NCBI GenBank assembly: GCA_003451715.1
Contig: DMJN01000246.1
Location: 1 to 7,565 of the forward strand
DNA: 7,565 nt
Reading direction: 5' to 3'
Source of the DNA: Gammaproteobacteria bacterium
GTDB lineage: Bacteria > Pseudomonadota > Gammaproteobacteria > Pseudomonadales > Pseudohongiellaceae
In this document: piece after piece, positions 1-6,360 of the stretch
Layout of the letters: every line of letters starts with the position of its first letter
Numbering within the stretch: position 1 is the first letter of the stretch
The notes under the pieces: model-generated
Databases searched by the model: none
Seen by the model: only the letters and a program-made list of their open reading frames with translations
What the model was told of the DNA's origin: nothing
Position numbers and translations under genes: made by a program

Positions 1-1
1 C

Positions 2-274
2 TCCAGCATGCCCTGGTTCAAGGCCCGCGATATCTCTTTCCTCGGCGGCGATGCCGCCAGCGATGTAGTGCCCTCACAGATCGAGGGTGTGGGTCTGCCG
101 ATCCACTTGCTGACGATCACGGCAATGGGTGTGGATCTATTCGATAACCAGGACCTGGAAGCCGTCGCCGAGACTGCCGCTAGGCTGAATCGATGGGAGT
201 TCATGTTGGTCGCAGCACCCCTGGCAGTAGAAGGCGGCACCGGTTCTCCGGTTAATGTGCTGGCGATTTTCTAA
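2..274 (+). CDS. Cyclase-family (kynurenine formamidase-like) hydrolase, C-terminal fragment
   Basis: The reading frame is open from the left edge, so only about the last 90 residues are present and the true start lies outside the window. The fragment resembles the C-terminal part of the cyclase family (Pfam Cyclase). It has a segment SDVVPSQIEGVGLPIH, then DNQDLEAVAETAARLNRWEF, and ends in PLAVEGGTGSPVNVLAIF. The GGTGSPVN...A.F ending is characteristic of the family. Members are metal-dependent hydrolases acting on amides or lactone-like bonds; kynurenine formamidase and isatin hydrolase are examples. The metal-binding HxGTHxDxPxH motif would lie upstream, so catalytic competence cannot be judged and the substrate is unknown. 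It converges with the creatininase-family gene across a REP-like hairpin. The internal ATG at position 8 is not the likely start, because family homology runs through it to the edge. Confidence 0.85.
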   Translation, partial: SSMPWFKARDISFLGGDAASDVVPSQIEGVGLPIHLLTITAMGVDLFDNQDLEAVAETAARLNRWEFMLVAAPLAVEGGTGSPVNVLAIF

Positions 275-362
275 GGGAGCTATAGGGTCAGGTCTTTCTT
301 GTTAGCACGTCCACTATCAGCAATTGACAGATGCTAACGAGAAAGACCTGACCGCGACTCCC
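275..362. repeat. REP-like extragenic palindrome, 22-nt arms, between convergent genes
   Basis: The left arm at 286-307 begins GGTCAGGTCTTTC and the right arm at 332-353 ends GAAAGACCTGACC. The arms are 22 nt each and are reverse complements at 21 of 22 positions; the one difference (position 339) gives a G-U pair in RNA. The loop is 24 nt (308-331). An outer GGGAG (275-279) pairs with CTCCC (358-362) across asymmetric flanks. GGTCAGGTCTT-type arms resemble the extragenic palindromes mobilised by RAYT (REP-associated tyrosine) transposases in gammaproteobacteria; that link is recalled knowledge and no RAYT gene is in the window. The element starts directly after the cyclase stop codon and lies 33 nt beyond the creatininase stop. 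It could act as a bidirectional terminator or mRNA stabiliser for both convergent transcripts. There is no clear U-tract on either side. Confidence 0.75.
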
Positions 363-394
363 TGCGATCCAGCCACTGAGCAAGTCAAGCGGAA

Positions 395-1168
395 CTACCT
401 CACCAGCTCCCGAATGCGCGCCACCGCCACTTCGACCTTGCCGTCAATGAACTGTCGGCCCAGCTCAGCAGATGCGACTGCGGCAATATCATCCTCGAGC
501 CGTTCCGGGCGAATCCATCTGTTATCGGAAGCGATTGCCATCATCTCCGACGCATCGTCAATCGGTGTCGTACGATTGGTCGGTACGTCTAGTGCCGACA
601 GGATCTCACGCATCCGGTTCTCCCCCTCTTCGTAGACTGGAATGAAGAACACGCGGCCACCCTTCGACCGCCACTCTGCATCCATGGCGGTCGCGACCTC
701 TCTGATCACTTCCTGGGTTTCACCATGATCGCCCAGCATGACGACGTCGGTAAAACCGACGGCCAATGCACTTACCGCAACATCACGTGAAACCGCCGCC
801 AGCGTCTCACTCGACACGCTGATAGTCCCGGCGAAGCGCATGTGCCCGGTCTTCTCGATCGGGTCGCCGGCCGGGGCGTAGGGATTGGGTGGATATGCAA
901 GCGCATTGCCAAGTGTCTCGGCGACTCGTCGGGCGAGGCGTGTTGCAAGTAGATTGTGTTTGCCAAGTACCACCGCCGGGCCGCTCTGATGGGTTCCGCC
1001 AACATAATAGATGGCTGTAGTCTTGCCGTCGTCGATCGCTGCCTGAACTTCGGTTGTTGTCAAATCGTCAATCATCACAGACATTGTCTGAGCTGTAGCG
1101 ATACCAGCTACATTTAATAGAGTGCTGCCAAAAATCAAGACTGCTATGAACTTTCTTGGTTTATTCAT
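395..1168 (-). CDS. Secreted creatininase-family protein with altered metal-site residues
   Basis: The product is 257 aa with a Sec signal peptide (MNKPRK, then a hydrophobic stretch, cleavage near AQT at 26-28). The body matches the creatininase/creatinine amidohydrolase family, whose enzymes use two divalent metals to open cyclic or linear amides. GGTHQSGP at 57-64 and LGKHN at 68-72 align with the canonical GSTEQHGPHLPLGTD block. GTISVS at 114-119 and LGDHGET at 145-151 align with the NGH(Y/G)(E/G)N metal motif. Unlike canonical creatininase, Glu is replaced by His60, the following His by Ser62, and the metal-bridging Asp by His71. His148 and Glu150 are kept. The late HAxxxET catalytic-His block appears as PIDDASEMM (202-210), with no His. 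The protein may have an unusual metal site or be inactive. The ATG at 1168 is preceded by GAGG (1174-1177) at 5-nt spacing. It reads in the same direction as the receptor gene, 190 bp downstream of it. Confidence 0.8.
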   Translation of the reverse strand: MNKPRKFIAVLIFGSTLLNVAGIATAQTMSVMIDDLTTTEVQAAIDDGKTTAIYYVGGTHQSGPAVVLGKHNLLATRLARRVAETLGNALAYPPNPYAPAGDPIEKTGHMRFAGTISVSSETLAAVSRDVAVSALAVGFTDVVMLGDHGETQEVIREVATAMDAEWRSKGGRVFFIPVYEEGENRMREILSALDVPTNRTTPIDDASEMMAIASDNRWIRPERLEDDIAAVASAELGRQFIDGKVEVAVARIRELVR

Positions 1169-1302
1169 CTTCGCCTCGCTTTGTTGTTGTATCGTTGAAA
1201 CGGATTTTTGGAATACTTAATGTAAGGGTAGAATTTTCTGCGGAGTGCATTCATCATTCCAACCTCCATCTGCGTGAGAGTATAGGTAGAACAAACGCTT
1301 TG

Positions 1303-1345
1303 ACCGAGTTACGGCTCATCTCGGTGAGTTGTATAACTTATCACC
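1303..1345 (-). other. Two overlapping, mutually exclusive hairpins after the receptor gene
   Basis: ACCGAG at 1303-1308 pairs with CTCGGT at 1320-1325 (6 bp, 11-nt loop). GGTGA at 1323-1327 pairs with TCACC at 1341-1345, continued by GTT/AAC after a three-base bulge. The two stems share bases 1323-1325, so both cannot form fully together. The region lies 14 nt beyond the receptor stop codon on its strand and before the creatininase gene. Neither stem is followed by a U-tract, so an intrinsic terminator is not supported; processing or partial attenuation is possible. The stems are short enough to be chance. The rest of the gap (1169-1358) shows only the creatininase ribosome binding site. Confidence 0.2.
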
Positions 1346-1358
1346 AAACTCCCTATTG

Positions 1359-3503
1359 TTAAAACTCCATCCGCATACCAATCTCAAGCGCTCGGCCCGG
1401 CGCTGGGGCGTAGTCTTTGAGCAGGGAACTATGGTGCCTGACAGCTTCATCCAGCAAATTGATTCCTCTGACAAACAATAGACCTGAAAGGGAATCTGAT
1501 TGCAGATGATAGTCGGCATGGAAATTGAGCAAACTATAACCCTTAGAGGAGCTCTCGTTCGCACCGAGATCGGATTGCTCCTCTACCTCTGACCAGCGCA
1601 TTTTTATTTGCCAATCCAGATGTGAGTGACGCCATTCCACTCCGTAACGAAACCCCGGAATGCGCGGCACATTACCGTGACTGTCAAATTCAGCATCTAC
1701 ATAGTCACTAAAAAATGTAAGGTCTGCAAGGTGGTCGCCAGTTTGATACAACGGGATGTTTAGCTCGACCTCGAAACCATGAAACACGGCGTCGTCAGTC
1801 AGGTAGCGAGATATTTCCACATCATCCTGAAAGCGGTCTGTGTCGAACAGGTATAAGTAGTCAGAAATATCATTGTAGAAATAACTTATCTCACCGGTTA
1901 CGAAACCCATGTGCTTACGCGCGCCTACTTCGATATTGGTTGACTTTTCTTTCCCAGCATCAGGATTACCAATTTCGAAACGTTGTGTCGCAGCATGTTG
2001 CACCAGCAAATCCGTAGGTAGCTCTGTACAACTTGTACTTATATTTGAGTAGAGTTCTTCAACTGTCCCAGAGCGCTGTGAATGGGAAAGTGAGAAGAGT
2101 AGATTGGTTCGCTCTGTAATGCGCCATATGGCCGAGCCACTGCCGCTATAACTCGTGCTTGATTTTCTACAACTGCCTTGATTTTGCTCTAGTTCCCGAT
2201 GTTCTGCTCTAATCCCAAGTTCGTAGAGGGTGCTGTCTGTATCTATGCTGTAAATCGAAAAGAGTGCTGTGCTGTCGATGTCAGTTTCGGGAATAAACGC
2301 CTCTTCACCAGTTGCTTCGAATTTACGCCGTGAAAAATGTAAGCCAACAATGCTGTCATGGTTCTCAGGCATATTCAGGTGAAAAGAAAACCGCCCTTCC
2401 AATCCATCTTGCTCAAACACAGTGCCTACCTCACCACTGGCTTCAATTTCAGCATGTTCATAGTCTACTACGCTAACGCGGCCATGAACTTCCTGGAACC
2501 AGCCAGCCAGAGGAACTGCCAATTCAAAATCAAATCGGTCTTGTTCCATTACTATACGAACATCTTCATGAACATGTTCGTGGGCTTCTTCCAACTCCTC
2601 GTCATGGTCTTCGTCTTCGTGATGTACGGATGGAACGGGTGGAATGCCGTAATCATTTTCCAATCGGTTGAATGAGAAACCCAGGTAGCCTTCATCCAAT
2701 ATCCGAGAAGCTCCCAGTGTTTTCACTGTAGCGCGTGCATCACTGTTAGCAATTCGACCGCGGGTTTCCAAGAATTCACTGGTGGCGTCTTCGTCGGTGA
2801 AGTCTACAACTTCTGGATTGATAGCGTACTTAGGTATTTCAACATCATTACTGTCACGGTAAATGCCATCCGCGTGCCAGGCGAACTGCCCAATCGCGCC
2901 CTCCATTTTCAGAACGCTCACTTGCTGGTCGGATGCGCTGTTGTTGCGAGTTTCAAATAAGCCGCTTATAACATTCGGTAGTTGAGTAGGTATACGGTTG
3001 TCAATTACATTCACGACCCCACCAATAGCGCCGTTGCCATAGAGCAGAGTAGAAGGGCCACGAAGTACTTCAATACGATCAGCCAGGGCGGGTTCTAGAC
3101 TATTGGTATGGTCTGCACTAATCGCTGAAGCGTCAATATTACCCACACCCCCCTGCAGAACCTGAACACGATTAGCAGTTTGTCCACGTATAACCGGTGC
3201 GCCAACATTAACGCCAAAGGAGGCAATATTTACGCCTACCTCGTTCTGCAATGTGTCGCCCAGGGTCGTGCCAACTTTCTCGCGCAATTCTTCTCCCGTA
3301 AGAATATTGACGGGCAATGCGGTTTCCGCACGACTTCGATGAAAAGAAGAAGTAACAATAATTTCTTCGATAGCCGCATCGGAGTGTTCCAACTCTGATG
3401 TATTTACCTGGGCATCATTTTCCGCAGCGCTAACACCTTGAGCACTCAACAAGATGTAGCTCGCATATCCTGCGGATACCGCGAAAGTATTGATGATCTT
3501 CAT
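1359..3503 (-). CDS. ZnuD-like TonB-dependent outer-membrane receptor (probable zinc uptake)
   Basis: The product is 714 aa. A signal peptide covers about residues 1-27, ending near SAAEND. A TonB-box-like EEIIVTS lies at 46-52. The plug follows at about 60-175, with IRGQTANRVQVLQGG (105-119), SADHTNSLEP (129-138), RIEVLRGPSTLLYGNGAIGG (143-162) and VNVIDNRIP (164-172). The rest is a beta-barrel ending in Phe714, the usual signal for outer-membrane insertion. The SADHTNSLEP plug segment and a His/acidic loop (His294, 295, 300, 308, 310 and 312 among many Asp and Glu) are hallmarks of ZnuD, the zinc receptor of Neisseria and relatives. The loop probably captures metal at the cell surface. Cys445 and Cys492 could form a disulfide in an outer loop. 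Transport would need TonB-ExbB-ExbD and a periplasmic/inner-membrane zinc ABC system, none of which is in the window. The ATG at 3503 has a modest AAGAGAG ribosome binding site (3508-3514). Zinc specificity is inferred; nickel, cobalt or copper are alternatives. Confidence 0.88.
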   Translation of the reverse strand: MKIINTFAVSAGYASYILLSAQGVSAAENDAQVNTSELEHSDAAIEEIIVTSSFHRSRAETALPVNILTGEELREKVGTTLGDTLQNEVGVNIASFGVNVGAPVIRGQTANRVQVLQGGVGNIDASAISADHTNSLEPALADRIEVLRGPSTLLYGNGAIGGVVNVIDNRIPTQLPNVISGLFETRNNSASDQQVSVLKMEGAIGQFAWHADGIYRDSNDVEIPKYAINPEVVDFTDEDATSEFLETRGRIANSDARATVKTLGASRILDEGYLGFSFNRLENDYGIPPVPSVHHEDEDHDEELEEAHEHVHEDVRIVMEQDRFDFELAVPLAGWFQEVHGRVSVVDYEHAEIEASGEVGTVFEQDGLEGRFSFHLNMPENHDSIVGLHFSRRKFEATGEEAFIPETDIDSTALFSIYSIDTDSTLYELGIRAEHRELEQNQGSCRKSSTSYSGSGSAIWRITERTNLLFSLSHSQRSGTVEELYSNISTSCTELPTDLLVQHAATQRFEIGNPDAGKEKSTNIEVGARKHMGFVTGEISYFYNDISDYLYLFDTDRFQDDVEISRYLTDDAVFHGFEVELNIPLYQTGDHLADLTFFSDYVDAEFDSHGNVPRIPGFRYGVEWRHSHLDWQIKMRWSEVEEQSDLGANESSSKGYSLLNFHADYHLQSDSLSGLLFVRGINLLDEAVRHHSSLLKDYAPAPGRALEIGMRMEF

Positions 3504-3524
3504 TCTACTCTCTTACTCGATTAG

Positions 3525-3540
3525 CGGGGATTAATCCGAC
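3525..3540 (-). promoter_or_regulatory. Perfect 10-bp palindrome upstream of the receptor start
   Basis: GGATTAATCC at 3528-3537 is a perfect palindrome starting 25 bp upstream of the receptor ATG, in the 90-bp gap after the small gene. It could be a dimeric-regulator half-site pair or a local mRNA structure. No convincing -35/-10 pair is visible around it. A palindrome of this length can occur by chance. Confidence 0.2.
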
Positions 3541-3593
3541 CCAAACATACAAACAGCAATGCATGTTCAAGGGAGAAATTCGATTAGGTCAAA

Positions 3594-3914
3594 CTACTTA
3601 ACTGTAAGAGGGGGTGCGCGGGCTTTCTTGGAAAGGTAAGCAAGATAGTGACGTGATTGAATAGTCTCAGGGACCAGTTCTGACCGCTTAGTTAATTCAA
3701 TACCAAGTTCAGAAGAAACAACGGCATCTTCACTGGAATTAAGTTTTAGACAAAATTCACACTCGGCTTGCCGTTGGGGTTTGTCGTCGTGGGTATGAAT
3801 TAATGTGGCGCCTTGGGCGGCGACAAGTACAAAGCATAGCAGCGATACAATTATCGATTCTTTTAGTGAGTCTGGCGCCCGGTTGCTGGCTATGAGTCTT
3901 GTAGCTGCTTGCAT
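3594..3914 (-). CDS. Small membrane-anchored or secreted protein with HxH and CxxC motifs
   Basis: The product is 106 aa from the ATG at 3914; a TTG at 3923 would add three residues, and neither start has a clear ribosome binding site. A hydrophobic segment at about 20-39 (SIIVSLLCFVLVAAQGATLI) is an uncleaved anchor or signal peptide. It is followed at once by His40-Thr-His42-Asp-Asp and Cys52-Glu-Phe-Cys55. The C-terminus is basic and ends in a RAPP motif (99-102). Short proteins with this plan (one hydrophobic segment, HxH, CxxC, terminal R-x-PP) resemble DUF2946-like families often found next to metal transport genes; the family match is from memory. The His and Cys pairs suggest metal binding in the periplasm. 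It lies 90 bp upstream of the ZnuD-like receptor on the same strand, so it is probably the first gene of that transcript. A role as a periplasmic metal sensor, chaperone or buffer is inference. Confidence 0.7.
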   Translation of the reverse strand: MQAATRLIASNRAPDSLKESIIVSLLCFVLVAAQGATLIHTHDDKPQRQAECEFCLKLNSSEDAVVSSELGIELTKRSELVPETIQSRHYLAYLSKKARAPPLTVK

Positions 3915-3923
3915 AATTGCCAA

Positions 3924-3930
3924 CTTTATA
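3924..3930 (-). promoter_or_regulatory. Possible -10 element just upstream of the small gene
   Basis: On the - strand TATAAA (3925-3930) lies 10 nt before the ATG at 3914. If used, transcription would start within a few bases of the ATG and give a nearly leaderless mRNA, which would fit the absence of a Shine-Dalgarno sequence. No good -35 is present at normal spacing. Confidence 0.2.
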
Positions 3931-4037
3931 AGTTTCAGGGCAAAAAAACTAGAAATTTGAGGAAAAATTAGTGCCAGGGGTGGTCTCCGGCCATGAAGGC
4001 GTACACCTCAACAGAGATAGGCGAATACAGGCAACCT

Positions 4038-4060
4038 GCTGTATTATAGTATAGGAAGTT
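4038..4060 (-). promoter_or_regulatory. Zur-operator-like palindrome overlapping a TATAAT -10 sequence
   Basis: The sequence TTATAGTATA (4044-4053) matches the core TTATANTATA of the gammaproteobacterial Zur (zinc uptake regulator) operator, whose inner consensus is GTTATANTATAAC. The flanks match poorly: A at 4043 instead of G, and GG at 4054-4055 instead of AC. On the - strand the left part reads TATAAT (4043-4048), a perfect -10 hexamer, but no -35 is found at 16-18 bp. The site is about 130 bp upstream of the small HxH/CxxC gene and about 50 bp upstream of the + strand gene at 4106, so it could affect either. Repression by zinc-loaded Zur would fit a zinc receptor operon. AT-rich palindromes are common, so this is a candidate only. 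Confidence 0.35.
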
Positions 4061-4105
4061 AATAACAAAGAGTCGTTAATTCTGCCACTAGCTGGAGTAA
4101 CAATA

Positions 4106-5176
4106 ATGATCCCGAATCTCTTACCCTCTCTTGTAATAAGACAGTTTGTTACTTCTTCTATGGCGTTGTTGTCAGCCATCGCCCTACTTTCCGGCCCTGC
4201 AGGAGCGCAGACGGTATCAAGCGATGGTGAAAACTGGCGAGTGCCACTGACGTCCGACGGCCACCCGGACTTACAGGGAAACTGGACCAATGCGACCTTA
4301 ACGCCGATGGAACGCCCTGATAACCTGGGGCCAGTGCTGACACAGGAGCAGGTCGTCGCGCTCGAATCGGGGCACGCGGATTCCGTAGCGCTACGCTCTG
4401 AACCCAGCGATTCAAATCGCCCACTTCCACCCGGTGGTGATGATCCGGTGTGCATCGATGGCGCCACTACATGCTACGACGAAGTCTGGCGCGAGCCGGG
4501 CAATCGAGTCGCTAGGGTGCTTGGTGAGCCGAGAAGCTCGTTGGTTACCAGCCCGGCAGACGGGCGTGTACCGGCCCTCACGGCTGCTACCCTTGACCTG
4601 ATCGAGGAGTTAAACCTCGAGCAACGCGGGTTCGGCCCTTATGATCATCCCGAACTGCGGCCGTTGGCTGAACGCTGCATCGTTTCCTTCGAATCCAGTG
4701 CCGGCCCACCGATGGTCCCCAACTATTGGTACAACAACAACTACACCATTGTGCAGACCCCGGAGTATGTGATGATCATGGCGGAGATGGTGCACGATGT
4801 CCGGATCATCCGGCTCGGTGAGCCCAGACCATTAGGAGAGGCAATTCGCCCGTGGTTCGGTGATTCATGGGGTAAGTGGGAAGGAAACACCCTCGTTGTG
4901 GAAACTACCAATATGAATCCCAAATTCGCTTTTCGCGAAGTTCCCGGTTCTGATGATGGGAAGGTTATCGAGCGTTTCACGAGAGTGGATGAAGACACTA
5001 TCCTGTACGAGTTCATGATCGACGATCCTACGAACTACACCAGCGCCTGGGGTGGTCAGATTCCGTTTGAGAAGTTCGGCGAACCCATCTACGAGTACGC
5101 CTGTCACGAAGGGAATTACGCTCTTGCTAATGTACTGAGTGGTGCCCGCTATCAGGAGCGTAGAGAAGAAAATTAG
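4106..5176 (+). CDS. Secreted protein of an uncharacterised family (first paralogue)
   Basis: The product is 356 aa with a signal peptide ending near GAQT (33-36). I recognise the family as secreted proteins common in environmental proteobacteria and acidobacteria, usually annotated hypothetical, but know of no assigned function. Conserved blocks visible here are DGHPDLQGNWTNATLTPMER (51-70), GEPRSSLVTSPADGRVP (140-156), LAERC (187-191), YTIVQTPEYVMIMAEMVHD (213-231), RPWFGDSWGKWEGNTLVVET (248-267), ERFTRVDEDTILYEF (289-303) and YEYACHEGNYALANVLSGAR (329-348). Invariant-looking His and Asp in MVHD and ACHEGN suggest a ligand-binding or catalytic surface. Four cysteines (116, 123, 191, 333) could form disulfides in the periplasm. 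The ATG at 4106 has GGAG (4094-4097) at 8-nt spacing, which favours it over the internal Met19. The gene at 6693 is a paralogue. Local G+C is high (37 of 60 bases at 4621-4680). Confidence 0.82.
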   Translation: MIPNLLPSLVIRQFVTSSMALLSAIALLSGPAGAQTVSSDGENWRVPLTSDGHPDLQGNWTNATLTPMERPDNLGPVLTQEQVVALESGHADSVALRSEPSDSNRPLPPGGDDPVCIDGATTCYDEVWREPGNRVARVLGEPRSSLVTSPADGRVPALTAATLDLIEELNLEQRGFGPYDHPELRPLAERCIVSFESSAGPPMVPNYWYNNNYTIVQTPEYVMIMAEMVHDVRIIRLGEPRPLGEAIRPWFGDSWGKWEGNTLVVETTNMNPKFAFREVPGSDDGKVIERFTRVDEDTILYEFMIDDPTNYTSAWGGQIPFEKFGEPIYEYACHEGNYALANVLSGARYQERREEN

Positions 5177-5204
5177 AAAGGGCCAGAGCTATTATTGATT
5201 CCGA

Positions 5205-5256
5205 TGCCCGCTTTGACCGGGAGCGGGCAGATGGAAGATGAATTAACTTCCATTTT
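5205..5256. terminator. Tandem hairpins between convergent genes, candidate terminator
   Basis: The first stem pairs TGCCCGCT (5205-5212) with AGCGGGCA (5222-5229), 8 bp with a 9-nt loop. The second pairs ATGGAAG (5231-5237) with CTTCCAT (5247-5253), 7 bp with a 9-nt loop, followed by a short T-run (5253-5256) on the + strand. They begin 29 nt after the stop of the + strand gene and 16 nt beyond the esterase stop on the - strand. The second hairpin plus T-run could end the + transcript, and the GC-rich first stem could block readthrough from the other side. The U-tract is short, so termination strength is uncertain. Confidence 0.45.
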
Positions 5257-5271
5257 CAACATACGCTACTA

Positions 5272-6312
5272 TCACCATTTTAGTGCGGATGCAGATTGCC
5301 TTCCTTTCTCATCATCAGCATACACTCCAATTATTCCCTTCATGAAAGCACCTGGGAAAACACCCTCATGCATTTCTCCGGGCAGTACTTCTAGATTGAC
5401 TTTCAATTTTGGGCTAAATCGTCTTTGAATCGAGTTAAACAGAACATGTAAATCTGTAACTAAACTCATGCGTTCCTCTTCTTCTCCAACTGCAAAATAA
5501 GCCCGGGTTTCAAATGGGTAAACGGTATCCCTGGTTGATTCCGCCGTTCTCATAATAGATCTGTCCATACGGGGGTAAGTGAAATCATCCCACCAGATTG
5601 CGGGACTTATTATCAGGTACCTGTTGAACATTCCTGGTCTAGTCAGCAATGCATGTGCCGCAGCCAAACCGCTCACCGATTTGCCAATTAATACGCGGTC
5701 TTGCTCATCTACTTCATATCTAGCTTCGATGAAAGGGATAATTTCATCTTGCACAACATCAAGAAAGGCATCCGCACCACCAGAATTCTCATAGTCAACA
5801 GGATTTGCTGCCAAAAAATGCTGATCATTGGGTGGAGCAAAAGTTGTAGGCGTATAATCTCGTGTGCGGTTCTCTTCTTTCCATCTGCCATCCGCCTCAT
5901 CTTGATACCCTATGCCAATAAAATAGGCAGGAGGCACATATCGTAGAAATTCATAGTTGTAACTCATAGCTGCAGCAGGTGTGAATAATGCAAGAGGATC
6001 TAGAAAATAGAATGATGAAGGCTTCTCCCCTTCATTCAATGGCCCGATAGGAAGTCTCACATAAACTCTATATGCCACCGAATTTGAAGAAATTGGTAGA
6101 TCAAAAACCTCTACCTTCCATGGGTATTCGAAATTGCTCGCCGTCAGGCTGTTTGCAAGCTCTTGCGCACGATTAGTTATTCCAGATGAGCGATCCGTTG
6201 TCTGAGAGAAAGACAGCTGAGGCATACAGAATATCGATAGGATTAAGCAAATAATGAAGAGAACTTTAGATTCATCTCTCGTGTATAGAAAGCTTTTCGG
6301 TCGGATTTCCAT
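5272..6312 (-). CDS. Secreted alpha/beta-hydrolase of the Fes/IroE-like esterase family
   Basis: The product is 346 aa from the ATG at 6312. An in-frame GTG at 6321 would add three residues, but AAGGTGG (6318-6324) sits 5 nt before the ATG and overlaps the GTG, so the ATG is chosen. A basic N-terminus and hydrophobic stretch (LFIICLILSIFCM, 18-30) give a signal peptide ending near SFSQ. The domain fits the Esterase family (Pfam PF00756), which includes enterobactin and salmochelin esterases. Family-like stretches are RTRDYTPT (149-156), GGADAFLDVVQDEIIPFIEARYEVD (178-202) and ISPAIWW (235-241). The nucleophile is probably Ser212 in GKSVSG (210-215) and the catalytic His is His315 in GEMHEG. 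The acid is probably one of Glu278-281. The active site would be periplasmic. The substrate is unknown; siderophore trilactones or carbohydrate/feruloyl esters are possible. The gene is AT-rich (26 of 60 G+C in two sampled stretches), unlike its neighbours. Confidence 0.85.
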   Translation of the reverse strand: MEIRPKSFLYTRDESKVLFIICLILSIFCMPQLSFSQTTDRSSGITNRAQELANSLTASNFEYPWKVEVFDLPISSNSVAYRVYVRLPIGPLNEGEKPSSFYFLDPLALFTPAAAMSYNYEFLRYVPPAYFIGIGYQDEADGRWKEENRTRDYTPTTFAPPNDQHFLAANPVDYENSGGADAFLDVVQDEIIPFIEARYEVDEQDRVLIGKSVSGLAAAHALLTRPGMFNRYLIISPAIWWDDFTYPRMDRSIMRTAESTRDTVYPFETRAYFAVGEEEERMSLVTDLHVLFNSIQRRFSPKLKVNLEVLPGEMHEGVFPGAFMKGIIGVYADDEKGRQSASALKW

Positions 6313-6332
6313 ACTTTCCACCTTTTAGCAGT

Positions 6333-6360
6333 TGAAAATGATTAGACGCTCAAATTATCA
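6333..6360 (-). promoter_or_regulatory. Candidate esterase promoter with Fur-like half-sites
   Basis: On the - strand GATAAT (6354-6359) is a good -10 about 42 bp upstream of the esterase ATG, giving a leader of roughly 35 nt that would include the ribosome binding site. No good -35 lies 16-18 bp upstream. On the + strand ATTATCA (6354-6360) is a perfect right half of the Fur 7-1-7 motif, and TGAAAAT (6333-6339) matches the left half at 6 of 7. They start 21 bp apart rather than 8, so they do not form a standard Fur box. Iron control would suit a siderophore esterase, but AT-rich chance is likely. Confidence 0.25.

Noticed and set aside
324..635. 103-codon + strand frame spanning the REP-like repeat and the end of the creatininase gene
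   Set aside because: It begins inside the hairpin loop and is antisense to a well-supported gene; its serine/arginine-rich composition is typical of a shadow frame.
1300..1337. TTGACC followed by TATAAC as a + strand promoter
   Set aside because: The spacing is 26 bp, far from the 16-18 bp norm, and no + strand gene follows.
2358..2675. 105-codon + strand frame inside the receptor gene
   Set aside because: It is antisense to the His-rich loop region. Its Phe/Met/Val-rich character follows from the reverse complement of His, Asp and Glu codons.
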